From: Pseudomonas sp. ACN8
GTDB taxonomy: Bacteria > Pseudomonadota > Gammaproteobacteria > Pseudomonadales > Pseudomonadaceae
Reading direction: 5' to 3'
Assembly: GCF_002303925.1 (NCBI RefSeq)
Contig: NZ_MRCS01000012.1
Coordinates: forward strand, 62,001-126,000
Length of the DNA stretch: 64,000 bases
In this document: positions 1-9,109 of the stretch, piece after piece
Layout of the letters: each line of letters begins with the position of its first letter
Numbering within the stretch: position 1 is the first letter of the stretch
Notes under the pieces: model-generated
Databases searched by the model: none
Seen by the model: only the letters and a program-made list of their open reading frames with translations
Told to the model about the DNA's origin: nothing
Position numbers and translations under genes: made by a program

Positions 1-929
1 GCACGACGCAGTTCCGGCGCACTGATGGCCGCCGTACCGAGCTTGCCAACCACGATGCCCGCCGCCAGGTTGGCCAGGGCTACCGCGTGGGGCAGTTCTT
101 CGCCAGCGGCAATCGCGGCCGCCAGGGTGGAAATCACCGTGTCGCCGGCACCGGTCACGTCGAACACTTCACGGGCCCGGGCCGGCAAGTGCAGCGCCGG
201 ATGATCCGGGCGCAGCAAGGTCATGCCGTGCTCGCCACGGGTCACCAGCAAGGCACCGAGGTCCAGGTCGTGCATCAGCTGCGCGCCCTTGCTCACCAAT
301 TCGTGCTCATCGGCGCAACCACCAACGATGGTTTCGAATTCGTTGAGGTTTGGCGTGATCAGGCTCGCACCACGGTAGATCGAGAAATCCTTGCCCTTGG
401 GGTCGGCCAGCACCGGAATGCCACGGGCACGGGCGGCCTGGATCAGCGCCTGATGGTTTTTCAGCGCGCCTTTACCGTAGTCGGACAGCACCAGCACCTT
501 GATGCCTTCGAGCAACTCATCGACCTGCGCGGTCAGCGCCAGCGCGTCGGTGGCGAAGGGTTCTTCGAAGTCGATACGCAGCAATTGCTGGTGACGGCTC
601 ATGACCCGCAGCTTGACGATGGTCGGCTGGTGCGCAATGCGCTGGAAGATGGCCCGCACGCCGGCGCCCTTGAGGCTGTTGACCAGGCTGTTGGCGGCTT
701 CATCGTCGCCGGTGACACCGACCAGCGAGGCCGGAGCCCCCAGGGCGGCAATGTTCAAGGCAACGTTAGCAGCACCGCCCGGGCGGTCTTCGATGTGATC
801 GACCTTGACCACCGGCACCGGTGCCTCAGGAGAAATCCGTGAGGTACCACCATGCCAGTAACGGTCGAGCATGACATCGCCGACTACCAAGACAGGGGCT
901 TGATCGAATCGCGGCATGGACAACTTCAT
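1..929 (-). CDS. hldE: HldE, heptose kinase domain (3' part outside window)
   Basis: This is the N-terminal 309 codons of the bifunctional D-glycero-beta-D-manno-heptose-7-phosphate kinase/1-phosphate adenylyltransferase, which makes the ADP-heptose used by the WaaC and WaaF transferases encoded further on. The reverse strand reads [10 protein letters not shown], then [16 protein letters not shown], the PfkB/ribokinase-type start with the sugar-binding region. Further on are GGAANVALN and, near the window edge, a DVTGAGDT stretch that is the PfkB signature holding the catalytic Asp. The ATG at 929 is the first in frame; its ribosome site is weak. The cytidylyltransferase half lies beyond base 1. 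The gene sits at the end of the LPS locus as in PAO1, although a sulfotransferase gene separates it from msbA here. Confidence 0.95.
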   Translation of the reverse strand, partial: MKLSMPRFDQAPVLVVGDVMLDRYWHGGTSRISPEAPVPVVKVDHIEDRPGGAANVALNIAALGAPASLVGVTGDDEAANSLVNSLKGAGVRAIFQRIAHQPTIVKLRVMSRHQQLLRIDFEEPFATDALALTAQVDELLEGIKVLVLSDYGKGALKNHQALIQAARARGIPVLADPKGKDFSIYRGASLITPNLNEFETIVGGCADEHELVSKGAQLMHDLDLGALLVTRGEHGMTLLRPDHPALHLPARAREVFDVTGAGDTVISTLAAAIAAGEELPHAVALANLAAGIVVGKLGTAAISAPELRR

Positions 930-1028
930 GGTGCAACCCACATACAGAATGAACAGGGGCGCGATATTAACACAGGGTTGGTGTCGGCTTGTGCGGTGGC
1001 TGCAACCGGATGATTCGCCGGGTTTTAT

Positions 1029-1045
1029 TGCTCAATTTTTGAGCA
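1029..1045. terminator. short inverted repeat downstream of the sulfotransferase gene
   Basis: A perfect 7-bp stem (TGCTCAA, three-base loop, TTGAGCA) lies about 30 bp past the stop of the leftward sulfotransferase gene and before hldE. It has no clear U-run, so it is only a possible weak terminator or RNA-stability hairpin. Confidence 0.3.
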
Positions 1046-1076
1046 GGAATTCGTCAGGTGACGACACGCTCCGGCT

Positions 1077-1781
1077 TCATTCAAATCCCAGCATCTCGTA
1101 ATCACGCTGATAGGCCCGCCGCACCAGCCGGCGGGTGCGTACCGTGCAGAACTCACGCGCCAGCATCGGGCGCCGCTGCTGCGACCGGTTGATGTGGGGC
1201 AGCTCTACCGGATAGCCCAATTGCTCGCAAACCAGCCTGAAATCCCGTTCCAGATGCTCCTGGTAGCCGACAAAATCCAGCGCCAGATGGCCCATGGAGT
1301 CCGTCAGGAAATCCGTTTGCGCGGCGAAGTGCAACTGTCGCTGGATCGTCTCCGGGTGCAGCCAGCGGCCCACGAAGTCATCAAAGTCACGGTAGTGGCT
1401 GACCAGTTTCTGCGCCGCGTGATCCCGCTTCCCCAAGGCGTTGCCCCGCAGGAATGCGTAGGCCGAGTAGGCCCTTTCCAGGGGATCGCGAACGAACGCG
1501 AACTTGAAACTGGCGGCAAACTGCTCGGGAAATTGCTGCTCGTACCAGTACAACGGCAAGTGGCCCGGGCTCCAGTCGTCAAACATGGCCGCACAGACAC
1601 TGCTGCCGGCACATTTGGGGACGTGGATGAACAAGCAGGAACGCTGCTCGAAGGGCTTGGGGAAACTGACGCTGGCCGACATCGACTTGTTCACCACTTG
1701 ACGGTCCACGACCGACAGGCGCCCCAGCAGAAAAGCCCGTTGCGACTTGGGCAACAGCTTCCAGAGATAACGTTGCAACAT
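1077..1781 (-). CDS. sulfotransferase family protein
   Basis: A predicted PAPS-dependent sulfotransferase of 234 residues. It carries the two nucleotide-binding motifs of the family: CLFIHVPKCAGSS, the 5'-phosphosulfate loop (K and the following C/S residues), and FKFAFVRDPLERAYSAY, the 3'-phosphate loop with the Arg-Asp-Pro triad and a conserved Ser. The start is uncertain: ATG at 1781 is chosen, but a TTG at 1820 would add 13 residues. The acceptor cannot be read from the sequence. Its position between hldE and msbA suggests LPS or another surface glycan, but this is inference. In PAO1 these two neighbours adjoin directly, so the gene looks like an accessory insertion. Confidence 0.8.
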   Translation of the reverse strand: MLQRYLWKLLPKSQRAFLLGRLSVVDRQVVNKSMSASVSFPKPFEQRSCLFIHVPKCAGSSVCAAMFDDWSPGHLPLYWYEQQFPEQFAASFKFAFVRDPLERAYSAYAFLRGNALGKRDHAAQKLVSHYRDFDDFVGRWLHPETIQRQLHFAAQTDFLTDSMGHLALDFVGYQEHLERDFRLVCEQLGYPVELPHINRSQQRRPMLAREFCTVRTRRLVRRAYQRDYEMLGFE

Positions 1782-1934
1782 CCAGACACCCGCGGGAAAG
1801 GGATGGCCCTCTCGATTCAAGTCAAAGTTCGTTCAGGAACCTTAACAAGCAAGTTGCCGAGATTTATTCCGGTTTGGTCAAGAAGCGTAAAGGACTGGAT
1901 ACAAATCACCGGGCGCGTTGCGCGCCAGGTGTGC

Positions 1935-1961
1935 GAAAGGGCGAGCCAGGCTCGCCCTTTC
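1935..1961 (-). terminator. hairpin after msbA
   Basis: A perfect 12-bp stem (GAAAGGGCGAGC / GCTCGCCCTTTC, three-base loop) lies just downstream of the msbA stop. It lacks a strong U-run but is well placed to end msbA transcription. Confidence 0.6.
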
Positions 1962-1965
1962 GGGG

Positions 1966-3768
1966 TCAGGCGATGTCTTCGGCCGGGGCGTCGAGGCCCA
2001 TCGCGTTGAGGCGCGAGTAGTAGCCGTTTTGCGCCAGCAGTTGTTCATGGGTGCCGCGCTCGACGATTTTCCCCTGATCCATGACCAGGATCAGGTCGGC
2101 CTTCTCGATGGTCGACAGGCGGTGAGCGATCACCAGCGTGGTGCGACCTTTCATGACCTGATCCAGGGCAGCCTGAATATGCCGCTCGGACTCGGTATCG
2201 AGTGCCGAAGTCGCCTCATCGAGAATCAGCAGCGGAGCATTCTTCAACAGTGCCCGGGCAATCGCCAGGCGCTGACGCTGACCACCGGACAGCAGCACGC
2301 CGTTTTCCCCGACCTGAGTGTCCAGGCCTTCCGGCAATTGAGCAATGAAGTCCATCGCGTAGGCATCTTTGGCCGCTTTTTCAATGTCTTCACGGGGTGC
2401 GCCAGCCAGGTCGCCATAGGCGATGTTGTTGGCCACTGTGTCGCTGAACAGGGTCACGTGCTGAGTCACCTGGGCGATATGCCGACGCAGGTTCAACAGC
2501 TTGTACTGTTCCACTTCGACGCCATCGATGAGGATTTCGCCCTTGTCGTGGTGATAGAAACGCGGAATCAGGTTGGCCAGGGTCGACTTGCCGCTGCCCG
2601 AACGCCCCACCAGCGCCACCATTTGCCCGGGCTCGACCGAGAAACTGATGTCATTGAGCACCTGACGCTCGGTGTCAGGGTAGGTGAAGCTGAGATTGCG
2701 CACGTCCAGGCGACCGCTGACGACATCGCGCTCGACGGTGCCGGTATCGACTTCAGGCTGGACATCCAGTTGCTCGAAGATACTTTCTGCACCAGCCACA
2801 CCCTTCTGGATGGTCGAGCTGACTTCGGACAGCTGGCGAATCGGCTTGGGCAGCAGGCCGGCCAGGGTGATGTAGGCCACCATGTCGCCAGCAGACGCAT
2901 CGCCACGCAGGAACAACACCAGGAACATCAGTACGGCCATGGCGGTGTAGATAACCAGTTGCAGCAGCGGCGTGTAGATGGCACCGGTGCGGGTCATGCG
3001 CAGCTGCTTGTCGGTGTTGCCCTGGCTGGCGTCGAAGAAGCGTTTCTCTTCGTACTTTTCACCGCCGAAGCTGCGTACCACGCGATAGCCCTGGATCGTT
3101 TCGGACGCCACATGCGTCACGTCCCCCATGGCCAGCTGGATTTTCTTGCTCTGCTTGCGGAATTTCTTGCTGGCCGTGCGCACCATGAGGGCGATCAGCG
3201 GCAGGATGGCGACCATGACCAGCGTCAGGCGCCAGTTCATGTACAACAGCGAGGCAAACAGGAAGATCACCGTCATGCCTTCACGGATTACGACCTTGAT
3301 CGCATCTGTTGCCGCCCCCGTGACCATGGTCACGTTGAAGGTGATACGTGAAATCAGGTGCCCCGAGTTATGCTTGTCGAAGTACCGGTTTGGCAACACC
3401 AGCAGGTTGTTGAACAACTGGACCCGCAAGTCATGGACCAGGCCCAGGGAAACCTTGGCCAGGAAGTAGTTGCCCAGATACGACCCCAACCCCTGCCACG
3501 CGGCGATCAGGATGATCAACAACGGCACCGCCTGCAACAGTTGCAGATCCCGCAGGTAGGGTACGGTTGGAAACAGCACCGCTTCAGGGTTGGACAGACC
3601 GTCGACGAAGTACTTGAGGATGTAGCCCAGCATTGGCTGTGTCGAAGCGAAAATCAGAAAACCGACGATGCTGATCAGAAACAGGCTGATATACGGCCGG
3701 ACATAGCCGAGCAGGCGGAAGTAGATTTTCAAGCTCGAGGGGCTTGCGGAGAGACTGGAGTCGGTCAT
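1966..3768 (-). CDS. msbA: MsbA, lipid A export ATP-binding/permease protein
   Basis: An inner-membrane homodimeric ABC exporter that flips lipid A-core from the cytoplasmic to the periplasmic leaflet. The 600 residues hold an N-terminal six-helix transmembrane domain (about 30-320) and a C-terminal nucleotide-binding domain. That domain has Walker A GRSGSGKS near residue 390, the signature LSGGQRQRLAIARAL near 490, Walker B LLILDEATSALD near 510, and the switch His in LVIAHRLST. This is the full length for the family. It is transcribed away from the O-antigen ligase fusion gene across a roughly 150-bp divergent gap and ends in a strong hairpin. Its place beside WaaL matches their sequential roles: MsbA flips core-lipid A and WaaL adds O-antigen. 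Confidence 0.96.
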   Translation of the reverse strand: MTDSSLSASPSSLKIYFRLLGYVRPYISLFLISIVGFLIFASTQPMLGYILKYFVDGLSNPEAVLFPTVPYLRDLQLLQAVPLLIILIAAWQGLGSYLGNYFLAKVSLGLVHDLRVQLFNNLLVLPNRYFDKHNSGHLISRITFNVTMVTGAATDAIKVVIREGMTVIFLFASLLYMNWRLTLVMVAILPLIALMVRTASKKFRKQSKKIQLAMGDVTHVASETIQGYRVVRSFGGEKYEEKRFFDASQGNTDKQLRMTRTGAIYTPLLQLVIYTAMAVLMFLVLFLRGDASAGDMVAYITLAGLLPKPIRQLSEVSSTIQKGVAGAESIFEQLDVQPEVDTGTVERDVVSGRLDVRNLSFTYPDTERQVLNDISFSVEPGQMVALVGRSGSGKSTLANLIPRFYHHDKGEILIDGVEVEQYKLLNLRRHIAQVTQHVTLFSDTVANNIAYGDLAGAPREDIEKAAKDAYAMDFIAQLPEGLDTQVGENGVLLSGGQRQRLAIARALLKNAPLLILDEATSALDTESERHIQAALDQVMKGRTTLVIAHRLSTIEKADLILVMDQGKIVERGTHEQLLAQNGYYSRLNAMGLDAPAEDIA

Positions 3769-3922
3769 ATCACGCGAAAGTCGATGAAAAGGACGCTGAC
3801 TTTACCACAGCTTCCCCAGGGTTCTGGCAATCGCATACAGTCTGTGTATTGTGGCGCGTCAAATAGCTTCCAGTTGTCCCTGCCTTGGTATGGTCGCTCA
3901 ATTCAGGAATAAGTTAACCAGC

Positions 3923-5782
3923 ATGCAATTAAACGCTTTGAACAGCACCTCCAACAGAATCTTCGATTTCATTTGCTTGTGGATCCTTCCGCTCGGTTAT
4001 TTATTACTGCTTTGTGCGTTGTTTTTCCTGCCGGGGCGCAATGTGCATCACAAGCTTTACTACGGTCTGTTCAGCATTCCCGCTCTGATTGCGCTGTGCC
4101 TGCGTCCACGGATCGGCAAAGAGTTGTTGCACGAACCGATCGTCATTGCAGCCCTGCTGTTTGTGGCGTGGGCACTGCTTAGCCTGAGCTGGGGGCCGGA
4201 CGAAATCGACTTTGGTCAGTTCAAACCGCCATTGCATACCCTGTTGTTGTTCGTTGGCTGCTACCTGCTGGTGCGCCATCGCAGTGAAATCATCCAGCCC
4301 CTGCTGTTCTGCGCCGCAATGGTGGCGCTGGTCCTCTCTGTCTACAACCTGTACTGGTTCGACCTGGTGTACCAACCGGAAATGCGTCTGATCGGCCTGG
4401 GTGCTTTCGACAATCCGTTGCTCAGTTCCCACGTTTTCGGTTTTTTCTGTACCTACTGGCTGAGCCTGAGCATGACCTGCAAGCGACGCCAGATACTTTG
4501 GCTGAGCATACCGGCGATGGCGATCATGTTCGCCACAGTGCTGGCCACCGGTTCCAGGACCCCACTGGTTGCACTGACGCTGGCTGCGCTTTGGCTGTGT
4601 TTCATCTGCTGGAATCGACGCTCGGCCTTCATGCTTGGCGCCATATTCTTCGCCGGTTCCGCAACTTTCGCGTTATTTGCCGACAAGATCATCGAAAGAG
4701 GCAGCTCCTTCCGCATCGAGCTCTGGCAATTGACCCTGGGCAGGATTGCAGAGCAACCATGGATCGGACACGGCTACAACGCCAAGCTGACCTTGGACCC
4801 CGGCGTCGGCTACAGCCTTCAGGAGCCCCATAGCTTTGCCTTGGGCGTGCTCTATTACGTCGGCATTATCGGCCTGCTGCCATGGCTGTTCTTTCTCGTA
4901 TGGGGCTTCATCAGCAGCCGGCGCCATCGCGTGCAACCGCTGTTTATCATTGCCTCGGCCTGGCTGGCCTTCGGTATCGGTGCAGGCCTGACTGAAGGTG
5001 GCGGAATTATCTCTCGCCCCAAGGAGCACTGGTTCCTGCTGTGGATCCCCTTGGCACTGATTGCCGCATTGAGCATCAATCAACGGGCCCGACGCCTGCT
5101 GGACACGCCGATCAAGACCGCGACACCTGGCGCCCTGCAACAGCTGACAGCCGATGCCCAAGTCATCGAAGAGGATGGTCTGGGCCCCAAGGTCCTGCGC
5201 CTGACCGATGGCAGTTTTCTCAAGCTGTTCCGCCGCCGCCGCTGGTATACCTCGGGCAGCTTCACACCCTACTCCGATCGTTTTGCCGTCAATAGCGTGC
5301 AACTGCGCAGCATGGGCATCCCGACGCCGCACATCCTCGACCTTTACCGGTTCGAAGACGGCAGCACCGCTGTGCATTACTCTCCGCTGCCGGGCAACAC
5401 GCTGCGCCAGATCCTGCAAGGCATCACTGCCCCGGCGGTGCGCCAGGCACTGGTGGAGCGTTTCGGCAAATTCATGGCTCAACTGCACCAGCAAGGGGTC
5501 TACTTCCGCTCCCTGCACCTGGGCAATGTGCTGGTGCTGGAGGACGGCGAGTTCGGCCTGATCGATCTGGCCGACCTGCGAATTTACCCTTCATCGTTGA
5601 GCCCTTCCCTGCGTCGGCGTAATCTGCGCCACATGCAGCGCTATGCATCAGATCGCCACTGGCTGTTCGAGGATCACTTCGAAGCACTGCTGCAGGGATA
5701 CGCCGCGACGGCTTCGAAAGCCGACGTGGATCATTTGCACAGGCACGTGCTGGCCGGGAGCCCTCCGGCCCAGGTTCACTGA
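3923..5782 (+). CDS. O-antigen ligase (WaaL-like) fused to a LPS-kinase-like domain
   Basis: A 619-residue fusion. Residues 1 to about 390 are a polytopic membrane region of the O-antigen ligase/polymerase family, with many hydrophobic helices and a large loop containing GHGYNAKL and the EPHSFALGVLYYVGIIG segment, the kind of loop that carries the ligase His. The family joins O-antigen to core-lipid A on the periplasmic side. From about 420 comes a soluble kinase-like domain with GSFLKLFRRRR (phosphate-binding Lys), YFRSLHLGNVLV and FGLIDLADL. Where active kinases have HxD, this domain has FRS, so the usual catalytic Asp is replaced by Ser. The ATG at 3923 is preferred to an upstream GTG at 3851 because the protein then begins just before the first helix. 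The stop overlaps the next start by one base. Confidence 0.85.
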   Translation: MQLNALNSTSNRIFDFICLWILPLGYLLLLCALFFLPGRNVHHKLYYGLFSIPALIALCLRPRIGKELLHEPIVIAALLFVAWALLSLSWGPDEIDFGQFKPPLHTLLLFVGCYLLVRHRSEIIQPLLFCAAMVALVLSVYNLYWFDLVYQPEMRLIGLGAFDNPLLSSHVFGFFCTYWLSLSMTCKRRQILWLSIPAMAIMFATVLATGSRTPLVALTLAALWLCFICWNRRSAFMLGAIFFAGSATFALFADKIIERGSSFRIELWQLTLGRIAEQPWIGHGYNAKLTLDPGVGYSLQEPHSFALGVLYYVGIIGLLPWLFFLVWGFISSRRHRVQPLFIIASAWLAFGIGAGLTEGGGIISRPKEHWFLLWIPLALIAALSINQRARRLLDTPIKTATPGALQQLTADAQVIEEDGLGPKVLRLTDGSFLKLFRRRRWYTSGSFTPYSDRFAVNSVQLRSMGIPTPHILDLYRFEDGSTAVHYSPLPGNTLRQILQGITAPAVRQALVERFGKFMAQLHQQGVYFRSLHLGNVLVLEDGEFGLIDLADLRIYPSSLSPSLRRRNLRHMQRYASDRHWLFEDHFEALLQGYAATASKADVDHLHRHVLAGSPPAQVH

Positions 5783-7005
5783 TGATAGAAATCAACCCAC
5801 TTATCGCGATGACGGCCTACCTGCTGGCCATCGCGACCGCTGCGCTACTGTTGCGCAGCGTGCCGAGACTTACCCGACAGCTGAAGCATTCCGGCGAAAG
5901 CCGTTTTGCCGGTATCGACGGCTTGCGCGGGTACCTGGCCTTCGGCGTGTTCGTGCACCACTCGATCATTACCTGGATCTTTCTGCAAACCGGCGTGATC
6001 GATTTTCCGCCGAGCAACTTCTACTCGCAGCTCGGCCAGGGCAGCGTCGCCCTCTTTTTCATGATCACCAGCTTTCTGTTCTGGGACCGCTTGCTCACCC
6101 ACGGGCGGCAACACGACTGGCTGGCATTTGCGGTATCGCGGCTGTTTCGCCTCTATCCGCTCTACCTGCCGCTGATGTTGACCGTGTTTGCCTGCGTGTT
6201 CTATTTGCAGGACTGGGAACTCAAGGATTCCGGCACCCAGGTCATCGGCCAGGCTCTGGCCTGGCTGACCTTCGACCGGCCAGACGTCAACCAGTACCAC
6301 CAGAGCGGCATGCTGATCTCCAACGTCACCTGGACGCTGGCGTATGAGGTGTTTTTCTACCTGGCCCTGCCACTGGCCGCCATGGTGTTCATATATCGCG
6401 GCGGCTGGATGCAGACGGTGCTGTGCCTGATCGGCATCTACACCCTGTACCAGGTGGTCGGCTGGGAACACTCGCTGAAGAAGCACTTCCTGGCCAGCTT
6501 CCTCGGCGGCATCGCTGCGGCGTACTGGATTCGCCGTCCACAATTCGTCGCCTGGAGCCTGTCTCCGCTGGCGGGCATCGTCGCACTGCTCGCCTTGGCG
6601 ATCGCCTTTACGGCGTTCAACCGGGCATTCAACCCGGGAGCGCTGCTGCTGCTTTCACTGTTCTTTGTGATCGTGGCGTCCGGCAATACCCTGTTCGGCG
6701 CCCTGAGACCACGCAGCATCCGCTGGCTGGGGGAAATCAGCTACAGCACGTATTTGCTGCACGGTTTCGTACTTTGGGTACTGGTGCAGCGACTGCCGCC
6801 GATATTGCATCTGGACGCCCGGCAAGCCTGGGTCTTCCTTCCGTTGCTGGCCGTGTGCAGTTGCCTGCTGATCATCATCAGCAGCCTGACTTACCTGTAC
6901 ATCGAAAAGCCCGGTATCGATGCCGGCAAGAAAACCCTGCACTGGTTGCGCCAGAACAGGAAGCCGAGAAAAGAACTTGCGGAGGAGACGGCTCAACAAC
7001 GTTGA
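5782..7005 (+). CDS. membrane acyltransferase, OafA/acyltransferase-3 family
   Basis: A 407-residue integral membrane O-acyltransferase. After one N-terminal helix it has FAGIDGLRGYLAFGVFVHHS, the family's DGLRG and catalytic-His region, then SVALFFMITSFLFWDR and SRLFRLYPLYLPL, and about nine more hydrophobic segments ending in SYSTYLLHGFVLW. Enzymes of this family transfer acetyl or other short acyl groups from CoA to sugars of LPS or other glycans. The gene overlaps the ligase-kinase gene by one base (TGATG), so it is translationally coupled to it and probably decorates O-antigen or core. The true acyl donor and acceptor cannot be read from sequence. Confidence 0.88.
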   Translation: MIEINPLIAMTAYLLAIATAALLLRSVPRLTRQLKHSGESRFAGIDGLRGYLAFGVFVHHSIITWIFLQTGVIDFPPSNFYSQLGQGSVALFFMITSFLFWDRLLTHGRQHDWLAFAVSRLFRLYPLYLPLMLTVFACVFYLQDWELKDSGTQVIGQALAWLTFDRPDVNQYHQSGMLISNVTWTLAYEVFFYLALPLAAMVFIYRGGWMQTVLCLIGIYTLYQVVGWEHSLKKHFLASFLGGIAAAYWIRRPQFVAWSLSPLAGIVALLALAIAFTAFNRAFNPGALLLLSLFFVIVASGNTLFGALRPRSIRWLGEISYSTYLLHGFVLWVLVQRLPPILHLDARQAWVFLPLLAVCSCLLIIISSLTYLYIEKPGIDAGKKTLHWLRQNRKPRKELAEETAQQR

Positions 7006-7073
7006 GCAATCGCCGGGACATGTCGCCGAGGACAATGCCCCGCCTTTTATCCCCCCTTGATCCAGCCTTTGGC

Positions 7074-7958
7074 TCAGCCTTTCTCCAGCCGTGAGAAGAG
7101 CATACGGCCCAACCCACGCCAGGTTTTCTTGTTCCAGGCCTTGAGCGGAATCTGCGCCAGCAACTCCCGCGCCAGTTTGCGGTCACGGTTGGCAGTTTTG
7201 AGGAACATGGAATTGAGAAACTTGTAGCGCACCTCGTCATACAGCGGGTGATCGCTGAAGAGCGCGTAAGTGCGCAGGATGCTGTCGATCATGAAGCGGT
7301 GGTTCTTGTAGGAGTTGGTGGCGTGCTTGCGATAGCGCGCCATCAACATATTCAGACCATCGATGAAGTAACCGGCGTGGGTCACCTTCAACTCGATCAA
7401 CAAGTCTTCCAGGCGAATGGTCGGGTCGAAACCGCCCACCTTCTCCAGCGCTTCGCGGCGGATCATCAGGGTGGGTGCCGGAGGATAGGGCTTGCGCTCC
7501 AGGAACATATCATCGAAGTCCAGACGACGGAACGGCACATCCCGGCGCTGGCGCTTCTCGGGGTAGAGATTGCCGTCGGCATCGATCAGTTCGATGTTAC
7601 CGGCGCAAATGCCGACCTCGGGTTTGCCGTCCATATGCGCGACCTGGGCGGCGATTCGCTCCGGCAGCATGATGTCATCCGAACCGAACGGCACGATCAG
7701 GCTGCCCTTTGCCCGGGCAATCGCACCGTTGAGGGTGTTGGTCAGCCCCTGGTTTTCCTGGACCCGGAAGTCGAAACCATGGACGGCCTGCAACGCCTTG
7801 ATCCGCTCGACACTGTCATCCTTCGAGCCATCGTCGACCACCAACAACTCGATGTTCCGATAGGTCTGGTTGAGGACGCTGAGAATGCTTTCCTCGATGT
7901 AAGGAGCGTGGTTGTACGACGCGATAATGACCGTGACGATGGGCTGCGCGTCGTTCAT
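7074..7958 (-). CDS. glycosyltransferase family 2 (slot of P. aeruginosa WapR)
   Basis: A 294-residue GT-A fold glycosyltransferase. It begins IVTVIIASYNHAPYIEESI with LLVVDDGSKDDS, the nucleotide-sugar binding part, and has a metal-binding VPFGSDDIM near residue 95. There are no membrane helices. It is the last gene of the leftward LPS block and overlaps the previous gene by four bases (ATGA). In PAO1 this slot holds wapR, a rhamnosyltransferase that prepares the core for O-antigen; orthology is inferred from position only, so no symbol is given. About 70 bp separate it from the convergent acyltransferase gene, and no clear terminator was found there. Confidence 0.88.
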   Translation of the reverse strand: MNDAQPIVTVIIASYNHAPYIEESILSVLNQTYRNIELLVVDDGSKDDSVERIKALQAVHGFDFRVQENQGLTNTLNGAIARAKGSLIVPFGSDDIMLPERIAAQVAHMDGKPEVGICAGNIELIDADGNLYPEKRQRRDVPFRRLDFDDMFLERKPYPPAPTLMIRREALEKVGGFDPTIRLEDLLIELKVTHAGYFIDGLNMLMARYRKHATNSYKNHRFMIDSILRTYALFSDHPLYDEVRYKFLNSMFLKTANRDRKLARELLAQIPLKAWNKKTWRGLGRMLFSRLEKG

Positions 7959-9109
7959 GGCTGTTCCTTGCGGGCCTGTTCCAGGCCGGAGTCGATCAGA
8001 TTGAGGTATTCGCGACGGAACTCTTCAATGTCATGGTGCTGTTGCAGATAACGGAAAGCCTGCTCGCCCCTGGCCTTGAGCTCGTCATCTGACAGCCCCA
8101 GGTAAGTGTCCAGCGCCGCCTGCAGCGTCGGCACATCCTTCGGCGTAATCGCCAGGCCACCGGCGCCTTCGATGAGCGGCAACATGGCCGGCACGTTCGA
8201 GGCAATCACCGGCAAATGCCCGCTCATGCCTTCAAGCAGCGCCAGCCCCAGGCCTTCGGCCAGGGAGGGCATGGTCCAGATATCGAAAGCGCGAATGTAC
8301 TGCAGGGCAATTTCCTTGAACCCCAGCAAATGGGCGCGGCCACTGAGGCCGAGGCGGTCGATTTCCGCCGCCAGGCGCAACTCTTCGCGGCCGGCACCGA
8401 TGATCGCCAGTTGGGTATTGGGGTATTTGTCCTTGAGCGCGGCAAAGGCCTGCAGCAAATAGATATGACCCTTGACCGGCACCAGTCGCCCCAACGCACC
8501 GATCAGCCGCACCGACGGATCGATGCCCAACAGTTCACGGGCCTTTTCACGGCTGTGTTGCAGACCTTCGGCTTGCTCGATGTCGATGGCATTGGTGATG
8601 GCATAGGTATTCTGGTCGGTGAAGCCGCAGTCACAGTCCAGCAGATACTGTTTCACCGCAGGCGACACGCCGACAAAGCGCCAGTGACGATCGATCAGGC
8701 GCTGGGTCTGGCGGCGTCGGTAAAAACGGTCGTACTCGCCAAATCCGTGGGAAATGCCGATGCACAACGGCACTTTCAACCAGCGGTTGAGCGTCAGCAT
8801 CATGTTCACTGGCTTGAAGCGGTTGCAGATCACCACATCGAATTTTTCCCGACGGCAGAACTTGTACAACTGCCACATGACCCGCAGGCGCATGCCCTTG
8901 AGGGACTTGTCGGAAAACTCGAAGTACACCGAACGGTCGGCCCGGCTCACTGCTTCCCCCGGCCCGGGCTTGCCGCGCAGAAACGCAGCGGTCACCTCAT
9001 AGCGATCACTGGGCAGGGCCTTGACGATTTGCTCCGCGAGGTCGGCGAAATCATGGGCTTTGACGTTGTAGTCAGGCTGCAGTTGCAGGACCTTTGACCG
9101 CTGACTCAT
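7955..9109 (-). CDS. glycosyltransferase family 4/1, LPS core (PAO1 Ssg slot)
   Basis: A 384-residue GT-B glycosyltransferase. The C-terminal half has IGALGRLVPVKGHIYLLQAF and WTMPSLAEGLGLALLEGMSGHLPVIAS, the usual donor-binding EGLGLALLE motif. The long reading frame could start at 9349, but the ATG at 9109 (MSQRSKVLQL) follows GGGGAG at good spacing and overlaps the upstream stop by four bases, so it is the real start. It lies in the same place as PA5001 (ssg), a gene needed for normal surface polysaccharide and phage sensitivity in pseudomonads. It likely adds an outer-core or O-antigen-linked sugar; the sugar is unknown. Confidence 0.87.
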   Translation of the reverse strand: MSQRSKVLQLQPDYNVKAHDFADLAEQIVKALPSDRYEVTAAFLRGKPGPGEAVSRADRSVYFEFSDKSLKGMRLRVMWQLYKFCRREKFDVVICNRFKPVNMMLTLNRWLKVPLCIGISHGFGEYDRFYRRRQTQRLIDRHWRFVGVSPAVKQYLLDCDCGFTDQNTYAITNAIDIEQAEGLQHSREKARELLGIDPSVRLIGALGRLVPVKGHIYLLQAFAALKDKYPNTQLAIIGAGREELRLAAEIDRLGLSGRAHLLGFKEIALQYIRAFDIWTMPSLAEGLGLALLEGMSGHLPVIASNVPAMLPLIEGAGGLAITPKDVPTLQAALDTYLGLSDDELKARGEQAFRYLQQHHDIEEFRREYLNLIDSGLEQARKEQP

